Shown piece after piece: positions 51,601-60,160 of a stretch of DNA of 64,000 nucleotides; position 1 is the stretch's first letter; the number at the start of each line of letters is the position of its first letter. Position numbers and translations under genes: made by a program. The notes beneath the pieces were generated by a model, which saw only the letters and a list, made by a program, of their open reading frames with translations, ran no database searches and had not been told where the DNA came from. The stretch is from contig CAVIFY010000004.1 in the NCBI GenBank assembly GCA_963642245.1, positions 30,184-94,183 of the forward strand, in the 5' to 3' direction. This stretch comes from CAG-217 sp963642245. GTDB taxonomy: Bacteria; Bacillota; Clostridia; Oscillospirales; Acutalibacteraceae.

Positions 51601-52672
51601 TCGCACCATTGTGCCCTTTGGCCCCCAGCACCCGGTGCTGCCGGAGCCGATCCACCTGGATCTGGTCCTGGAGGACGAAAAGGTGGTAGAGGCCATCCCC
51701 TCCATCGGCTTTGTGCACCGTGGACTGGAAGAACTGGCCGGGCGCCGGGACTTCCACGACTACCAATATGTGGTGGAGCGCATTTGCGGCATTTGCTCCT
51801 TTAAGCACGGCATGGCCTATTGCGAGACCCTGGAGCAGATCTTTGGCGCAGAAGTGCCGCCCAGAGCCAAATATCTGCGCACCATTTGGGGCGAGATGAG
51901 CCGGGTCCACTCCCACCTGCTGTGGCTGGGTCTGTTGGCAGACGCCTTTGGCTTTGACGCCCTGTTTATGCAGTGCTGGCGTATGCGGGAGAAAGTGCTG
52001 GATATGTTTGAGGCCTCCACCGGCGGGCGAGTGATCTTTAGCGTCAACACCATCGGCGGCGTGCTGAAAGATATGGACAGCGATATGCTAAAAAGCTTTG
52101 TTGCCATCTTTGACGATATGGAAAAGGAGCTGCGCAGTCTTGCCCATGTGTTCCTGAACGATTACAGCGTGCAAAGCCGCCTGCGCGGCGTGGGCGTGCT
52201 CACCAAGGAGCAGGCGCTGCTGTACGGCGCCGTAGGGCCAATGGCCCGTGCCTCCGGCATAGAGATCGACACCCGCAAGCTGGGGTATGAAGCCTACGGC
52301 GACGCGGAATTTGACATCATCACCAGCACCGACTGCGACGGCTACGCCCGCTGCCAGGTGCGCATTGGCGAGCTGTTCCAGTCCATTGGCATTATCCGCC
52401 AGCTGGCCGCCAAGGTGCCTGCGTCTGAACTGACCGTGCCCATTAAAGGTATGCCCAAGGGCGAGGCCATCGTGCGGGTAGAGCAGCCCCGGGGCGAGGC
52501 GTTCTATTATACGAAAGCCAACGGCACCAAGTTCCTGGAGCGCTTTCGCGTGCGCACCCCCACCTTTACCAACTTGTATTCTCTCTTGCACATTTTGCCC
52601 GGCAGCGAGCTGGCAGATGTGCCGTTGCAGATCCTGACCATTGACCCGTGCATTAGCTGCACGGAGCGGTAA
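51593..52672 (+). CDS. echE: Ech-type [NiFe] hydrogenase large (catalytic) subunit
   Basis: 359 residues; the H+/H2 active site. L1 motif RICGIC (about 62-67) and L2 motif DPCISC (about 350-355) supply the four Cys that hold the NiFe centre. The protein ends three residues later (TER), with no C-terminal extension to remove, as in other Ech/CooH-type subunits. GGAGGTG precedes ATG 51593. It is NuoD-like overall and overlaps echD by 8 bp. Confidence 0.95.
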   Translation: MANRTIVPFGPQHPVLPEPIHLDLVLEDEKVVEAIPSIGFVHRGLEELAGRRDFHDYQYVVERICGICSFKHGMAYCETLEQIFGAEVPPRAKYLRTIWGEMSRVHSHLLWLGLLADAFGFDALFMQCWRMREKVLDMFEASTGGRVIFSVNTIGGVLKDMDSDMLKSFVAIFDDMEKELRSLAHVFLNDYSVQSRLRGVGVLTKEQALLYGAVGPMARASGIEIDTRKLGYEAYGDAEFDIITSTDCDGYARCQVRIGELFQSIGIIRQLAAKVPASELTVPIKGMPKGEAIVRVEQPRGEAFYYTKANGTKFLERFRVRTPTFTNLYSLLHILPGSELADVPLQILTIDPCISCTER

Positions 52673-52682
52673 GGAGGTTCCT

Positions 52683-53288
52683 ATGGCATTTATGGATTTT
52701 ACCCGCACGGCGCTGAAGAACCTGTTTTCCAAGCCTGCCACCCGGCAGTACCCGCAGGTGCCCCGGGAATACCCGGCGCGCAGCCGCGGCCATGTGGAAA
52801 TTGATATGGACGCCTGCATTCTCTGCGGGCTGTGCAGCCGCAAGTGCCCCTCCGGTGCCATTACCGTGGACCGGGCGGCGGGTACTTGGAGCATTGACCG
52901 TATGGGCTGCGTGCAGTGCGCAGACTGTACCACCGGCTGCCCCAAGCACTGCCTGCAAATGCAGCCGGGCTACACCCCGCCGGGACCGAAAAAGCTGGTA
53001 GATGTGTACCAAAAGCCCCAACCGGAGCCGCAAGAAGAAACAGCGGCGCCCCAAAGCGGCAAGATCGTCAACGATATGGAGAAGTGCATTCTCTGCGGTC
53101 TGTGCGCCCGCAAGTGCCCCCAAGGGGCCATCACCGTGGACCGGAAAGAGAGCCACACCTGGGTCATTGACCGCAGTGCCTGCGTGCAGTGCGGCGCGTG
53201 CATTGACGCGTGCTTGAAGTTCCACGCGCTGGCCTTTGCCCCGGACGACGGCGCTGCCGGCACAGAGACCTACACAAAGCCGGTATGA
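52683..53288 (+). CDS. echF: Ech-type ferredoxin subunit with duplicated cluster domain
   Basis: 201 residues, clearly longer than the usual two-cluster EchF (about 120-130). Two copies of a two-[4Fe-4S] domain are seen: CILCGLCSRKC and CVQCADCTTGC (about 40-86), then after a Pro/Gln linker (about 94-128) CILCGLCARKC and CVQCGACIDAC (about 131-177). The sixteen Cys predict four clusters. It conveys electrons from ferredoxin to echC. GGAGGTT precedes ATG 52683; hypF starts inside its stop. Confidence 0.92.
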   Translation: MAFMDFTRTALKNLFSKPATRQYPQVPREYPARSRGHVEIDMDACILCGLCSRKCPSGAITVDRAAGTWSIDRMGCVQCADCTTGCPKHCLQMQPGYTPPGPKKLVDVYQKPQPEPQEETAAPQSGKIVNDMEKCILCGLCARKCPQGAITVDRKESHTWVIDRSACVQCGACIDACLKFHALAFAPDDGAAGTETYTKPV

Positions 53289-55357
53289 CCACCAGGGAAT
53301 ATACCTTTAGCGGCATTGTGCAGGGTATGGGCTTTCGCCCCACCGCTCTGCGGCTGGCAACGGAACTGGGGATCACCGGCACCGTGTGCAACACTGGCGG
53401 TCAAGTGACCCTCACCGCCACCGGGGAGGAAACGGCGCTCACCGCCTTTATAGACCGGCTGTGCCGCGCCTTTTCCGTCTATCAATATGAAGCAAAGCAG
53501 CTGCCTTTGCAACTGTTTTCGGACTTTACCATTCTTCACAGCCGCCGGGCGCAGGGGCTGCCTTTTTTGCCCCCGGACCTGGCCACCTGCCCGGACTGCC
53601 GGCGGGAACTGCTGGACCCGGAGAACCGGCGCTACCGGCACCCGTTCATCACCTGTATTCACTGCGGGCCGCGGTACACGGTTATGGAGGCCCTGCCCTA
53701 TGACCGGGAACGCACGGTGATGGGGCGCTTTGCCCTTTGCCCGGACTGCCGGGCAGAGTACACCGCCCCCGCAGATCGGCGCTGCCACGCCCAGACCATT
53801 GCCTGCCCCCACTGCGGGCCGCAGCTGACCATGGACATAGAGGCAGCCGCCCGCTTGCTGCGGCAGGGAGAAGTAGTGGCAGTCAAGGGCATTGGCGGCT
53901 ATCACCTGTGCGCCCACACGGCAAACGGCAAGGCCGCAGCCAAAATTCGCCAAATCAAGCACCGGGGGCAAAAGCCCTTTGCGGTGCTGTTCCGCGATAT
54001 AGAAGAAGTGCGGCAGTATTGCCGGGTGAGCCAGGCGGAGGAAAAGCTGCTGCTGTCCGCCGCCCGACCCATTGTGCTGCTGGAAAGCAAGCGACCGCTG
54101 CCGGCAGAGATCACCTGCGGCAGCGACCGGGTGGGGGCGTTTCTGCCCTGCAATCCGCTGCAAATTCTGCTGCTGGAGACAATTTCGCCCCTGGTGGCCA
54201 CCAGCGCCAACAGCAGCGGCGCACCTATGTGCATAGACGATACAGCGGTGCAGCAGTTCGGCGTGCCGGTGCTGGGTCACGACCGACCGGTGCTGACCCC
54301 CACTGACGACTCTGTGCTGCAAGTGACAGAGGGCAAGCCCGCCTTTATTCGCCGGGCGCGGGGCTATGTGCCCCTGGCCATTGAGCTGCCCTTTGCCGCC
54401 AAGCAGACCACTTTGTGCCTGGGCGGTGATCTAAAAGCCACCTTTGGCTACTACGCCGGGCGCTATGTGTTCCTGTCCCAGCCCTTTGGCGACCTGAACC
54501 ACCCGGACTGCCTGGCTGCCTATCAAGAAAATATAGCGCGCTTTGCCGCTCTCCACGGCTTTACGGCGGAGAAAGTGGTGGCGGACCTGCACCCGGGCTA
54601 CACCGCCCGCCGGTTTTATGCGCCGGATATGCAGGTGCAGCACCATATTGCCCACGCTGCCGCCGTGCTGGCAGAGCACCAACTGACCGAACCGGCCCTG
54701 TGCTTTGCCCTGGACGGCACCGGCTACGGCACCGACGGCCAAATCTGGGGCAGCGAGGTGTTTGACTTTGACGGTAGGCACTTTACCCACCTGGGGCACC
54801 TGCCGCCCTTTACCTGTCCCCCCGGGGACAGCGTGGCAACGGACGCCCGGCTGTGCCTTAGCTGCTACCTGGGCACCCAGCCCTTGGTGAACCGAGCCAA
54901 AGAGACCGGTTTGCCCCTGCTGCAAAACAGCAGCGCCGGGCGCCTGTTTGACGCTGCGGCCGCCGCCCTGGGGCTGTGCGATACCAACACCTATGAGGGG
55001 CAGTGCGCCGCTGCGGTGGAGCAAGCGGCCCGCCGGGCAACCGGCGCTTATCCCTTTGACCCGACCGGCACCCCCCGGGAGCTGCTGGAGGAAATGCAGC
55101 GCCGCAAGGCAGATGTGCCCGCTCTGGCGCTGGGGCTGCACCACTGGCTGGCCCGGTGGATCCTGAACCAAGCCCAAACCTACCGCCGCAGCACCGTGGT
55201 GCTCTCCGGCGGCTGCTTTACCAACCAAATTTTGACCCGCTGCACGGCAGATCTGCTGCGGCGCAGCGGCTACACTGTTTATACCGCCTGCAAGGTGCCC
55301 CCCGGCGACGGGGCGCTGGCACTGGGTCAGGCGTATGTATCTGCACTGGAGGAATGA
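53285..55357 (+). CDS. hypF: carbamoyltransferase HypF
   Basis: Starts CN-ligand synthesis for the NiFe site from carbamoyl phosphate. 690 residues in order: acylphosphatase domain with GIVQGMGFRP (about 9-18), two zinc fingers CPDC...CIHCGPRY and CPDC...CPHCGP (about 102-180), YrdC-like ATP domain (about 195-370) and Kae1/O-carbamoyltransferase domain with HHIAHAAAVLAEH (about 450) and SGGCFTNQIL (about 642). ATG 53285 overlaps echF by 4 bp. Confidence 0.95.
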   Translation: MTTREYTFSGIVQGMGFRPTALRLATELGITGTVCNTGGQVTLTATGEETALTAFIDRLCRAFSVYQYEAKQLPLQLFSDFTILHSRRAQGLPFLPPDLATCPDCRRELLDPENRRYRHPFITCIHCGPRYTVMEALPYDRERTVMGRFALCPDCRAEYTAPADRRCHAQTIACPHCGPQLTMDIEAAARLLRQGEVVAVKGIGGYHLCAHTANGKAAAKIRQIKHRGQKPFAVLFRDIEEVRQYCRVSQAEEKLLLSAARPIVLLESKRPLPAEITCGSDRVGAFLPCNPLQILLLETISPLVATSANSSGAPMCIDDTAVQQFGVPVLGHDRPVLTPTDDSVLQVTEGKPAFIRRARGYVPLAIELPFAAKQTTLCLGGDLKATFGYYAGRYVFLSQPFGDLNHPDCLAAYQENIARFAALHGFTAEKVVADLHPGYTARRFYAPDMQVQHHIAHAAAVLAEHQLTEPALCFALDGTGYGTDGQIWGSEVFDFDGRHFTHLGHLPPFTCPPGDSVATDARLCLSCYLGTQPLVNRAKETGLPLLQNSSAGRLFDAAAAALGLCDTNTYEGQCAAAVEQAARRATGAYPFDPTGTPRELLEEMQRRKADVPALALGLHHWLARWILNQAQTYRRSTVVLSGGCFTNQILTRCTADLLRRSGYTVYTACKVPPGDGALALGQAYVSALEE

Positions 55358-55359
55358 CT

Positions 55360-55575
55360 ATGTGCGTTGCCGCACCCGGCAAAATTCTATCCATTAACGG
55401 CACCACCGCCACGGTAGCGTACAGCGGCAACCGGGTGCCTGCCAACCTGGGCGTAGTCAAAGCCCAAGTGGGCGACTGGGTGCTGGTGCACGCCGGGCTG
55501 GTGATCCAGGTGCTCAGCGAGAGCCAGGCCCGGGAGATGAACGACCTGCTGGCAGAACTGGAGTCCCTGCTATGA
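55360..55575 (+). CDS. hypC: hydrogenase maturation chaperone HypC
   Basis: 71 residues. MCVAAPGKIL has the essential Cys2 that binds Fe and HypD; a start six bases upstream (55354) would displace this Cys, and GGAGGA is correctly spaced for 55360. LGVVKAQVGDWVLVHAGLVIQVL is typical. Overlaps hypD by 4 bp. Confidence 0.94.
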   Translation: MCVAAPGKILSINGTTATVAYSGNRVPANLGVVKAQVGDWVLVHAGLVIQVLSESQAREMNDLLAELESLL

Positions 55576-56612
55576 ACCTTGCGGACATTCGCCGGGCGCT
55601 GACCGACTATCATGGCCCGCCCCTGACTTTTATGGAGATTTGCGGCACCCACACCGCCGCCATCAGCGAGAACGGCATACCTGCCATTTTGTCGCCCCGC
55701 ATTCACCTGATCAGCGGCCCGGGCTGCCCGGTGTGCGTCAGCGTATCGGCCTATATTGACCGGCTGTGTGACCTGGCGATGGAGCCAGAGGTGTGCGTGT
55801 GCACCTTTGGCGATCTGCTGCGGGTGCCCGGCAGTACCCGGGCGCTGGAGCAGTGCGTGGCTGCCGGTGGGCGGGTGCAAATGGTCTATTCTCCGCTGGA
55901 GGTGCTATCCCTTGCCAAGGCGGAGCCGAGCACCCGGTTTGTGTTCGCCGCCGTAGGGTTTGAAACCACTGCCCCGGTATATGCGGTGCTGGCAGACACT
56001 ATTATAAAAGAGCAGATCCCCAATGTGCAGCTGCTGACGGCGCTAAAGACCATGCCCCCGGCGGTGCGCGCCCTGTGCAAAGGCGAGACCAAAATTGACG
56101 GTTTTCTGGCCCCGGGCCATGTGGCGGTGATCACCGGCGAAGCCCCCTGGCACCGACTGGCTGCGGAGCAAGGTCTGCCCTTTGTGATCAGCGGCTTTAC
56201 CGGGGAGGAGCTGCTGTGCAGCCTGTACGCGCTGGTCCGCTTAGCCGGGCAGGGTGTGTGCAAAAATCTCTATCCCGCCGCCGTTCGACCGGAGGGCAAC
56301 CCTGCGGCACGGGCGCTGGTGGACCGATACTTTGAACCTGCAAACGCCGCCTGGCGGGGACTGGGCATTTTGCCCGGCTCCGGACTGGTGCTGCGCCCCC
56401 GGTACCGGCAGTTAGACGCCGGTAGCGCCCAATTGACCACAGACGCGGCGGCCCAAAGCGGCTGTCGGTGCGCCCGGGTCATCGTCGGCGCCATTTCCCC
56501 AACGGCCTGCCCCCTGTTTGGCACGGCCTGTACTCCCGGCAGTCCCCGGGGCGCCTGTATGGTGTCCGGCGAGGGCAGCTGCCACAACGCATATCTCAAT
56601 CACAGGATGTAA
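55572..56612 (+). CDS. hypD: hydrogenase maturation protein HypD
   Basis: Fe-S scaffold on which Fe(CN)2CO is built with HypC. 346 residues with FMEICGTHT (about 18-26), SGPGCPVCVS (about 50-59) and C-terminal Cys cluster (GCRCARVIVG...CPLFGTACTPGSPRGACMVSGEGSC, split; about 297-340) that binds the [4Fe-4S] cluster. Start overlaps hypC. Confidence 0.95.
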   Translation: MNLADIRRALTDYHGPPLTFMEICGTHTAAISENGIPAILSPRIHLISGPGCPVCVSVSAYIDRLCDLAMEPEVCVCTFGDLLRVPGSTRALEQCVAAGGRVQMVYSPLEVLSLAKAEPSTRFVFAAVGFETTAPVYAVLADTIIKEQIPNVQLLTALKTMPPAVRALCKGETKIDGFLAPGHVAVITGEAPWHRLAAEQGLPFVISGFTGEELLCSLYALVRLAGQGVCKNLYPAAVRPEGNPAARALVDRYFEPANAAWRGLGILPGSGLVLRPRYRQLDAGSAQLTTDAAAQSGCRCARVIVGAISPTACPLFGTACTPGSPRGACMVSGEGSCHNAYLNHRM

Positions 56613-56618
56613 ACCACT

Positions 56619-57401
56619 ATGAACATTGCCATTTTTGACTCCGGCATCGGCGGCCTGTCCGTTCTCTACCAGGCCAAGCGTATGCTGCCGGAGGCCCATT
56701 TTTTATACTACGCCGATGAGGACCATGTGCCCTACGGCGAAAAGACCAGAGAACAAATTTTGACCTACACAGATGAAGCGGTGCGCTTTCTCATCCACCA
56801 AGGCGCGGACGCCATTGTGCTGGCCTGCAACACCGCCACCAGCGCGGCGGCAGCCACCCTGCGGGACCGCTACCCGCTGCCCATCATCGGTATGGAACCG
56901 GCGGTCAAGCTGGCGCTGGACCAGGACGATACCCACCGGGTGCTGGTGGCAGCCACCCCCATTACCATAAAGGGCAACAAGCTGAAATGCCTGGTGGAGC
57001 ACTACGACGACCACCACCTGGTGGACCTGTTGCCCCTGCCCGGGCTGGTGCGCTTTGCAGAGAGCGGCACTTATACCGGCGACCGGGTGCACGCCTATTT
57101 AAGCGAGCAGCTGGCTCCATTCAACTTGGCGGACTACTCTGCCTTTGTGCTGGGGTGCACCCACTTTAATCTGTTTAAGCAGGAGCTGCGCACCCTGCTG
57201 CCGCCCCAAATGCACTTTGTGGACGGCAACGCCGGCACTGTGCGCCAGCTGATCCGCAAGGTGACCGACCTGCCTGCCACCCACGAAAGTGCACCGGGGG
57301 TCACCTACTTTGCCTCCGGGCGGCAGATCACCGACCCGGCACAGCTGCAATTCATCCGCGATGTGCTGGCGCATTTAGAGAAGATGTATCCCATAGAATA
57401 A
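56619..57401 (+). CDS. murI: glutamate racemase
   Basis: Provides D-glutamate for peptidoglycan. 260 residues with the two catalytic Cys regions VLACNTATSAA (about 68-78) and VLGCTHFNL (about 176-184) and N-terminal FDSGIGGLSV (about 6-15). YYADEDHVPYGEK matches the usual YxxDxxxxPYG pattern. It lies between hypD (6 bp) and hypE (11 bp) in the same direction, an unexpected place for a cell-wall gene. Confidence 0.93.
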   Translation: MNIAIFDSGIGGLSVLYQAKRMLPEAHFLYYADEDHVPYGEKTREQILTYTDEAVRFLIHQGADAIVLACNTATSAAAATLRDRYPLPIIGMEPAVKLALDQDDTHRVLVAATPITIKGNKLKCLVEHYDDHHLVDLLPLPGLVRFAESGTYTGDRVHAYLSEQLAPFNLADYSAFVLGCTHFNLFKQELRTLLPPQMHFVDGNAGTVRQLIRKVTDLPATHESAPGVTYFASGRQITDPAQLQFIRDVLAHLEKMYPIE

Positions 57402-57412
57402 AAGGAGCCGTT

Positions 57413-58393
57413 ATGGAAATCACCCTTGCCCACGGCAGCGGCGGCGCGGCCACCGGAGAACTGATCCGCACCGTGTTTGCCAAGGCTTTTGACAATCCCA
57501 TCCTGCGCCAAATGGACGATAGCGCCGTGGTGCCCGGCAGCGAACAGCTGGCCGTCACCACAGACAGCTTTGTGGTGCAGCCCCTGTTCTTCCCCGGCGG
57601 CGACATTGGCCGCCTGGCGGTGTGCGGCACCGTCAACGACCTGCTGATGCGGGGCGCCACCCCCAAGTACCTGACCGCCGGTTTTATTTTGGAGACCGGG
57701 TGCACCACCCAGGATCTTACCCGCATTGCCCGGTCCATGGCAGCCACCGCCGCAGAGGCCGGTGTGACCATCGTTGCCGGGGACACCAAGGTGGTAGAGG
57801 GCAGCGGCAATATTTATATCAACACCGCCGGAGTGGGCTTTTTGCCCACCGGCACACACATTGCCGCCACCGCATTACAGCCGGGAGATACCCTGCTGGT
57901 CAGCGGCGCTATGGGCGACCACCACGCAGCCATTCTCTCTGCCCGCATGGGCATGGACAACACCATTCAGTCCGACTGCGCCCCCCTGGGCGATATGGTC
58001 ACCGCCCTGCTGCACGGGGGCATTGAAGTGCACACCCTGCGGGACATTACCCGGGGCGGCCTGGGCACCGTGCTGTGCGAACTGGCGGAGGCGGCGAACT
58101 GCGGCATAGAGATCGACGAAGCGGCTGTCCCGGTGCACGAGGATGTGCGGGCCTTTGCCCATATCTTAGGGCTGGAACTGCTGCATATGGGCAACGAGGG
58201 CAAGCTACTGGCTGCCGTACCTGCCCACCAGGCAGACCGAGCGTTGGAGCTGCTGCGCGCCGGCCGCTACGGAGCAGAGGCGACCGCCATCGGCACAGTA
58301 ACGAACGGTGAGGGCGTCGTGGCGCTCACCCCCATTGGCGGCAAGCGCCGGGTCAGCGTGCTGTACGGCGAGGGCCTGCCCAGAATTTGCTGA
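57413..58393 (+). CDS. hypE: carbamoyl-dehydratase HypE
   Basis: Converts the S-carbamoyl on its C-terminal Cys to thiocyanate, the CN donor. 326 residues ending PRIC, the required terminal Cys. HGSGGAATGELI (about 6), DDLLMRGATPKYL-like NDLLMRGATPKYL (about 73-85) and VAGDTKVVEG (about 121) are typical of the PurM-like fold. AAAGGAG precedes ATG 57413. Confidence 0.95.
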   Translation: MEITLAHGSGGAATGELIRTVFAKAFDNPILRQMDDSAVVPGSEQLAVTTDSFVVQPLFFPGGDIGRLAVCGTVNDLLMRGATPKYLTAGFILETGCTTQDLTRIARSMAATAAEAGVTIVAGDTKVVEGSGNIYINTAGVGFLPTGTHIAATALQPGDTLLVSGAMGDHHAAILSARMGMDNTIQSDCAPLGDMVTALLHGGIEVHTLRDITRGGLGTVLCELAEAANCGIEIDEAAVPVHEDVRAFAHILGLELLHMGNEGKLLAAVPAHQADRALELLRAGRYGAEATAIGTVTNGEGVVALTPIGGKRRVSVLYGEGLPRIC

Positions 58394-58418
58394 TTTTGAC
58401 CCATTCAAGGAGTTTACT

Positions 58419-59186
58419 ATGATCTTGTACTATACCGGCACCGGCAACAGCCGCTATGCGGCGGAGCTGCTGGGGCACCGGCTGGGCGACACGGTCCGGG
58501 ACTGCAACCCCTTTATCAAAGGCGGCACCACGCCCCGGTTCCATTCCGTGACCCCCTGGGTGTTCGTCTGCCCCACCTACGCCTGGCAGATCCCCCATAT
58601 CTTTGCGGATTTTCTGGCCCGCTGCCATTTTACCGGCAGCAGGCAGGCGTACTTTGTGATGACCTGCGGCGGCGAGGTGCATAGCGCCCCGGCAGTGAAC
58701 CGCAAGCTCTGCGCCCGGCTGGGGCTGGAGTATATGGGCACGGCAGAGATCGTTATGCCGGAGAATTACATCGCCCTGTTCCCTACCCCAAACTCGGCGG
58801 AAGAAGTGGACGATCTGCTTGCCGCGGCGGCGCCTGCGCTGGAACAGACCGCTGCCGCCATAGAAAGCGACCACCCGGTAACGGAGCCGAAACCCACTGC
58901 CTTTGGCAAGTTTATGACCTATATCGTCAACCCGGTTTTTTACAAAACCTGCGTCCACGACCGAGCATTCACGGTGGACGATAGCTGTATCGGCTGCGGC
59001 AAATGCGCCGCCCTGTGCCCCATGAATAATATTGAACTGCAAGGCGGCAAGCCCCGGTGGAACGGCCGGTGCACCCACTGTATGGCCTGTATCAGCTATT
59101 GCCCCAAGGCAGCCATTGCCTACGGCAAAAAGAGCCGCACCCGCCGGATCTACACCTGCCCGCCCTACCGACCGGCAGACCGTTGA
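58419..59186 (+). CDS. EFR1-type flavodoxin-ferredoxin fusion protein
   Basis: 255 residues. The N-terminal flavodoxin-like domain (about 1-155) starts MILYYTGTGNSRYAAELL with an FMN phosphate loop. The C-terminal part (about 190-240) has two [4Fe-4S] motifs, CIGCGKCAALCPMNN and CTHCMACISYCPK. It is probably a soluble electron carrier linking the Ech arm with other partners (inference from context). AAGGAG precedes ATG 58419, 25 bp after hypE. Confidence 0.9.
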   Translation: MILYYTGTGNSRYAAELLGHRLGDTVRDCNPFIKGGTTPRFHSVTPWVFVCPTYAWQIPHIFADFLARCHFTGSRQAYFVMTCGGEVHSAPAVNRKLCARLGLEYMGTAEIVMPENYIALFPTPNSAEEVDDLLAAAAPALEQTAAAIESDHPVTEPKPTAFGKFMTYIVNPVFYKTCVHDRAFTVDDSCIGCGKCAALCPMNNIELQGGKPRWNGRCTHCMACISYCPKAAIAYGKKSRTRRIYTCPPYRPADR

Positions 59187-59236
59187 TCGCAGAAATAAGA
59201 TCCACAGACCCAAACACAGCCAAGAAAGGACGCCCT

Positions 59237-59713
59237 ATGTTTCGACCCATTCGCAGAAAAGAAAGAGCAATCGACCTGACCGCCACCCGGCAGCTGCTGC
59301 ACAGCAGTCGGCGGGGCGTGCTGGCAGTCCATGGCGACCACGGCTACCCCTATGCAGTGCCGGTCAATTATGTTTATGATGAGGCGCGGGACTGCATTTA
59401 TTTTCACGGCGCCAAGGTGGGGCACAAGGTAGACGCCATCACCGCTTGCGACAAAGTGTGTTTCACCGTCTATGGCAACGAGCGCGTGAAAGAAACACCC
59501 TGGGCGCCCTACCTGCAAAGCGCCGTGGTGTTTGGCCGTTGCCGCCAACTGCCCCCGGGAGCGGAAGCCGATGCCCACCTGAACCAGCTGGCAATGAAAT
59601 ATTACCCCAATGCCCAACTGGTAACAGAAGAAATGGAAAAGCATGGCAAAGCCGTCCAAATGTTTGAGATCCAAATCGAGCACATCACCGGCAAAGAGAT
59701 CCAGGAAAAATAA
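59237..59713 (+). CDS. pyridoxamine 5'-phosphate oxidase-fold flavoprotein
   Basis: 158 residues: FRPIRRKERAIDLTATRQLL then GVLAVHGDHGYPYAVPVNYVYDEARDCIYFHGAKVGHKVDAI (split) and VCFTVYGNERV, typical of the PNPOx-like/NimA-type split-barrel flavin-binding family common in anaerobes. Substrate unknown; possibly nitroreductase-like. AAAGGA precedes ATG 59237. It closes the hydrogenase transcription unit before a terminator. Confidence 0.87.
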   Translation: MFRPIRRKERAIDLTATRQLLHSSRRGVLAVHGDHGYPYAVPVNYVYDEARDCIYFHGAKVGHKVDAITACDKVCFTVYGNERVKETPWAPYLQSAVVFGRCRQLPPGAEADAHLNQLAMKYYPNAQLVTEEMEKHGKAVQMFEIQIEHITGKEIQEK

Positions 59714-59729
59714 AACACCAACCCACGCA

Positions 59730-59761
59730 AAAGAGGTCGTCCCTTACGGAACGACCTCTTT
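59730..59761. terminator. terminator between convergent genes
   Basis: Perfect 11-bp stem AAAGAGGTCGT/ACGACCTCTTT between the PNPOx-like gene and the XRE regulator. Confidence 0.7.
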
Positions 59762-59782
59762 GATTTTGGCGCTAAATGCGGT

Positions 59783-60034
59783 TTATTCTGGAGAAGCAGG
59801 CGGGAAGAGTGCGTTGATATCGACTTTTAACACCTGTGCGATAGCAGCCAGTTCAATATCCGTGACCGTTCTGGACTGGTCTTCAATTCGAGACACGGAC
59901 CCTCTGCAAACATATACCCCCAACAGCTCCAACTGGTCCGAAAGGCGTTGCTGGCTCATCTTTTGCAATTTTCTGAATTTTTTGATCTGCGCACCGGTGC
60001 AATTCATTTGATCGCCGTCAATAATGCGTGCCAT
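59783..60034 (-). CDS. XRE-family transcriptional regulator
   Basis: 83 residues with one HTH_3-type domain (about 12-75): GAQIKKFRKLQKMSQQRLSDQLELLG, VYVCRGSVSRIEDQSR and VTDIELAAIAQVLKVDINALF. GGGAGGCGAGAGG precedes ATG 60034. It is divergent from the SPFH gene, with two matching 17-bp palindromes between them, so it probably represses that promoter and possibly its own. Confidence 0.9.
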   Translation of the reverse strand: MARIIDGDQMNCTGAQIKKFRKLQKMSQQRLSDQLELLGVYVCRGSVSRIEDQSRTVTDIELAAIAQVLKVDINALFPPASPE

Positions 60035-60055
60035 CCTCTCGCCTCCCGCAAAAAG

Positions 60056-60121
60056 TGTCTTGACACAAGACGCTTTCTATTGTAGAATGATTTTGCGCAA
60101 TTCTTGTCCTGTCATAAGACA
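60056..60121 (+). promoter_or_regulatory. SPFH promoter with two XRE-type operators
   Basis: -35 TTGACA (60060-60065), 17 bp, -10 TAGAAT (60083-60088). Operator 1 TGTCTTGACACAAGACG (60056-60072) covers the -35; operator 2 TGTCCTGTCATAAGACA (60105-60121) lies just after the start point. The two match at 13 of 17 positions, and both are inverted repeats. Confidence 0.7.
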
Positions 60122-60160
60122 AAATGGATATTCTATGGAATTGCACAAAGAGGGAGAATG

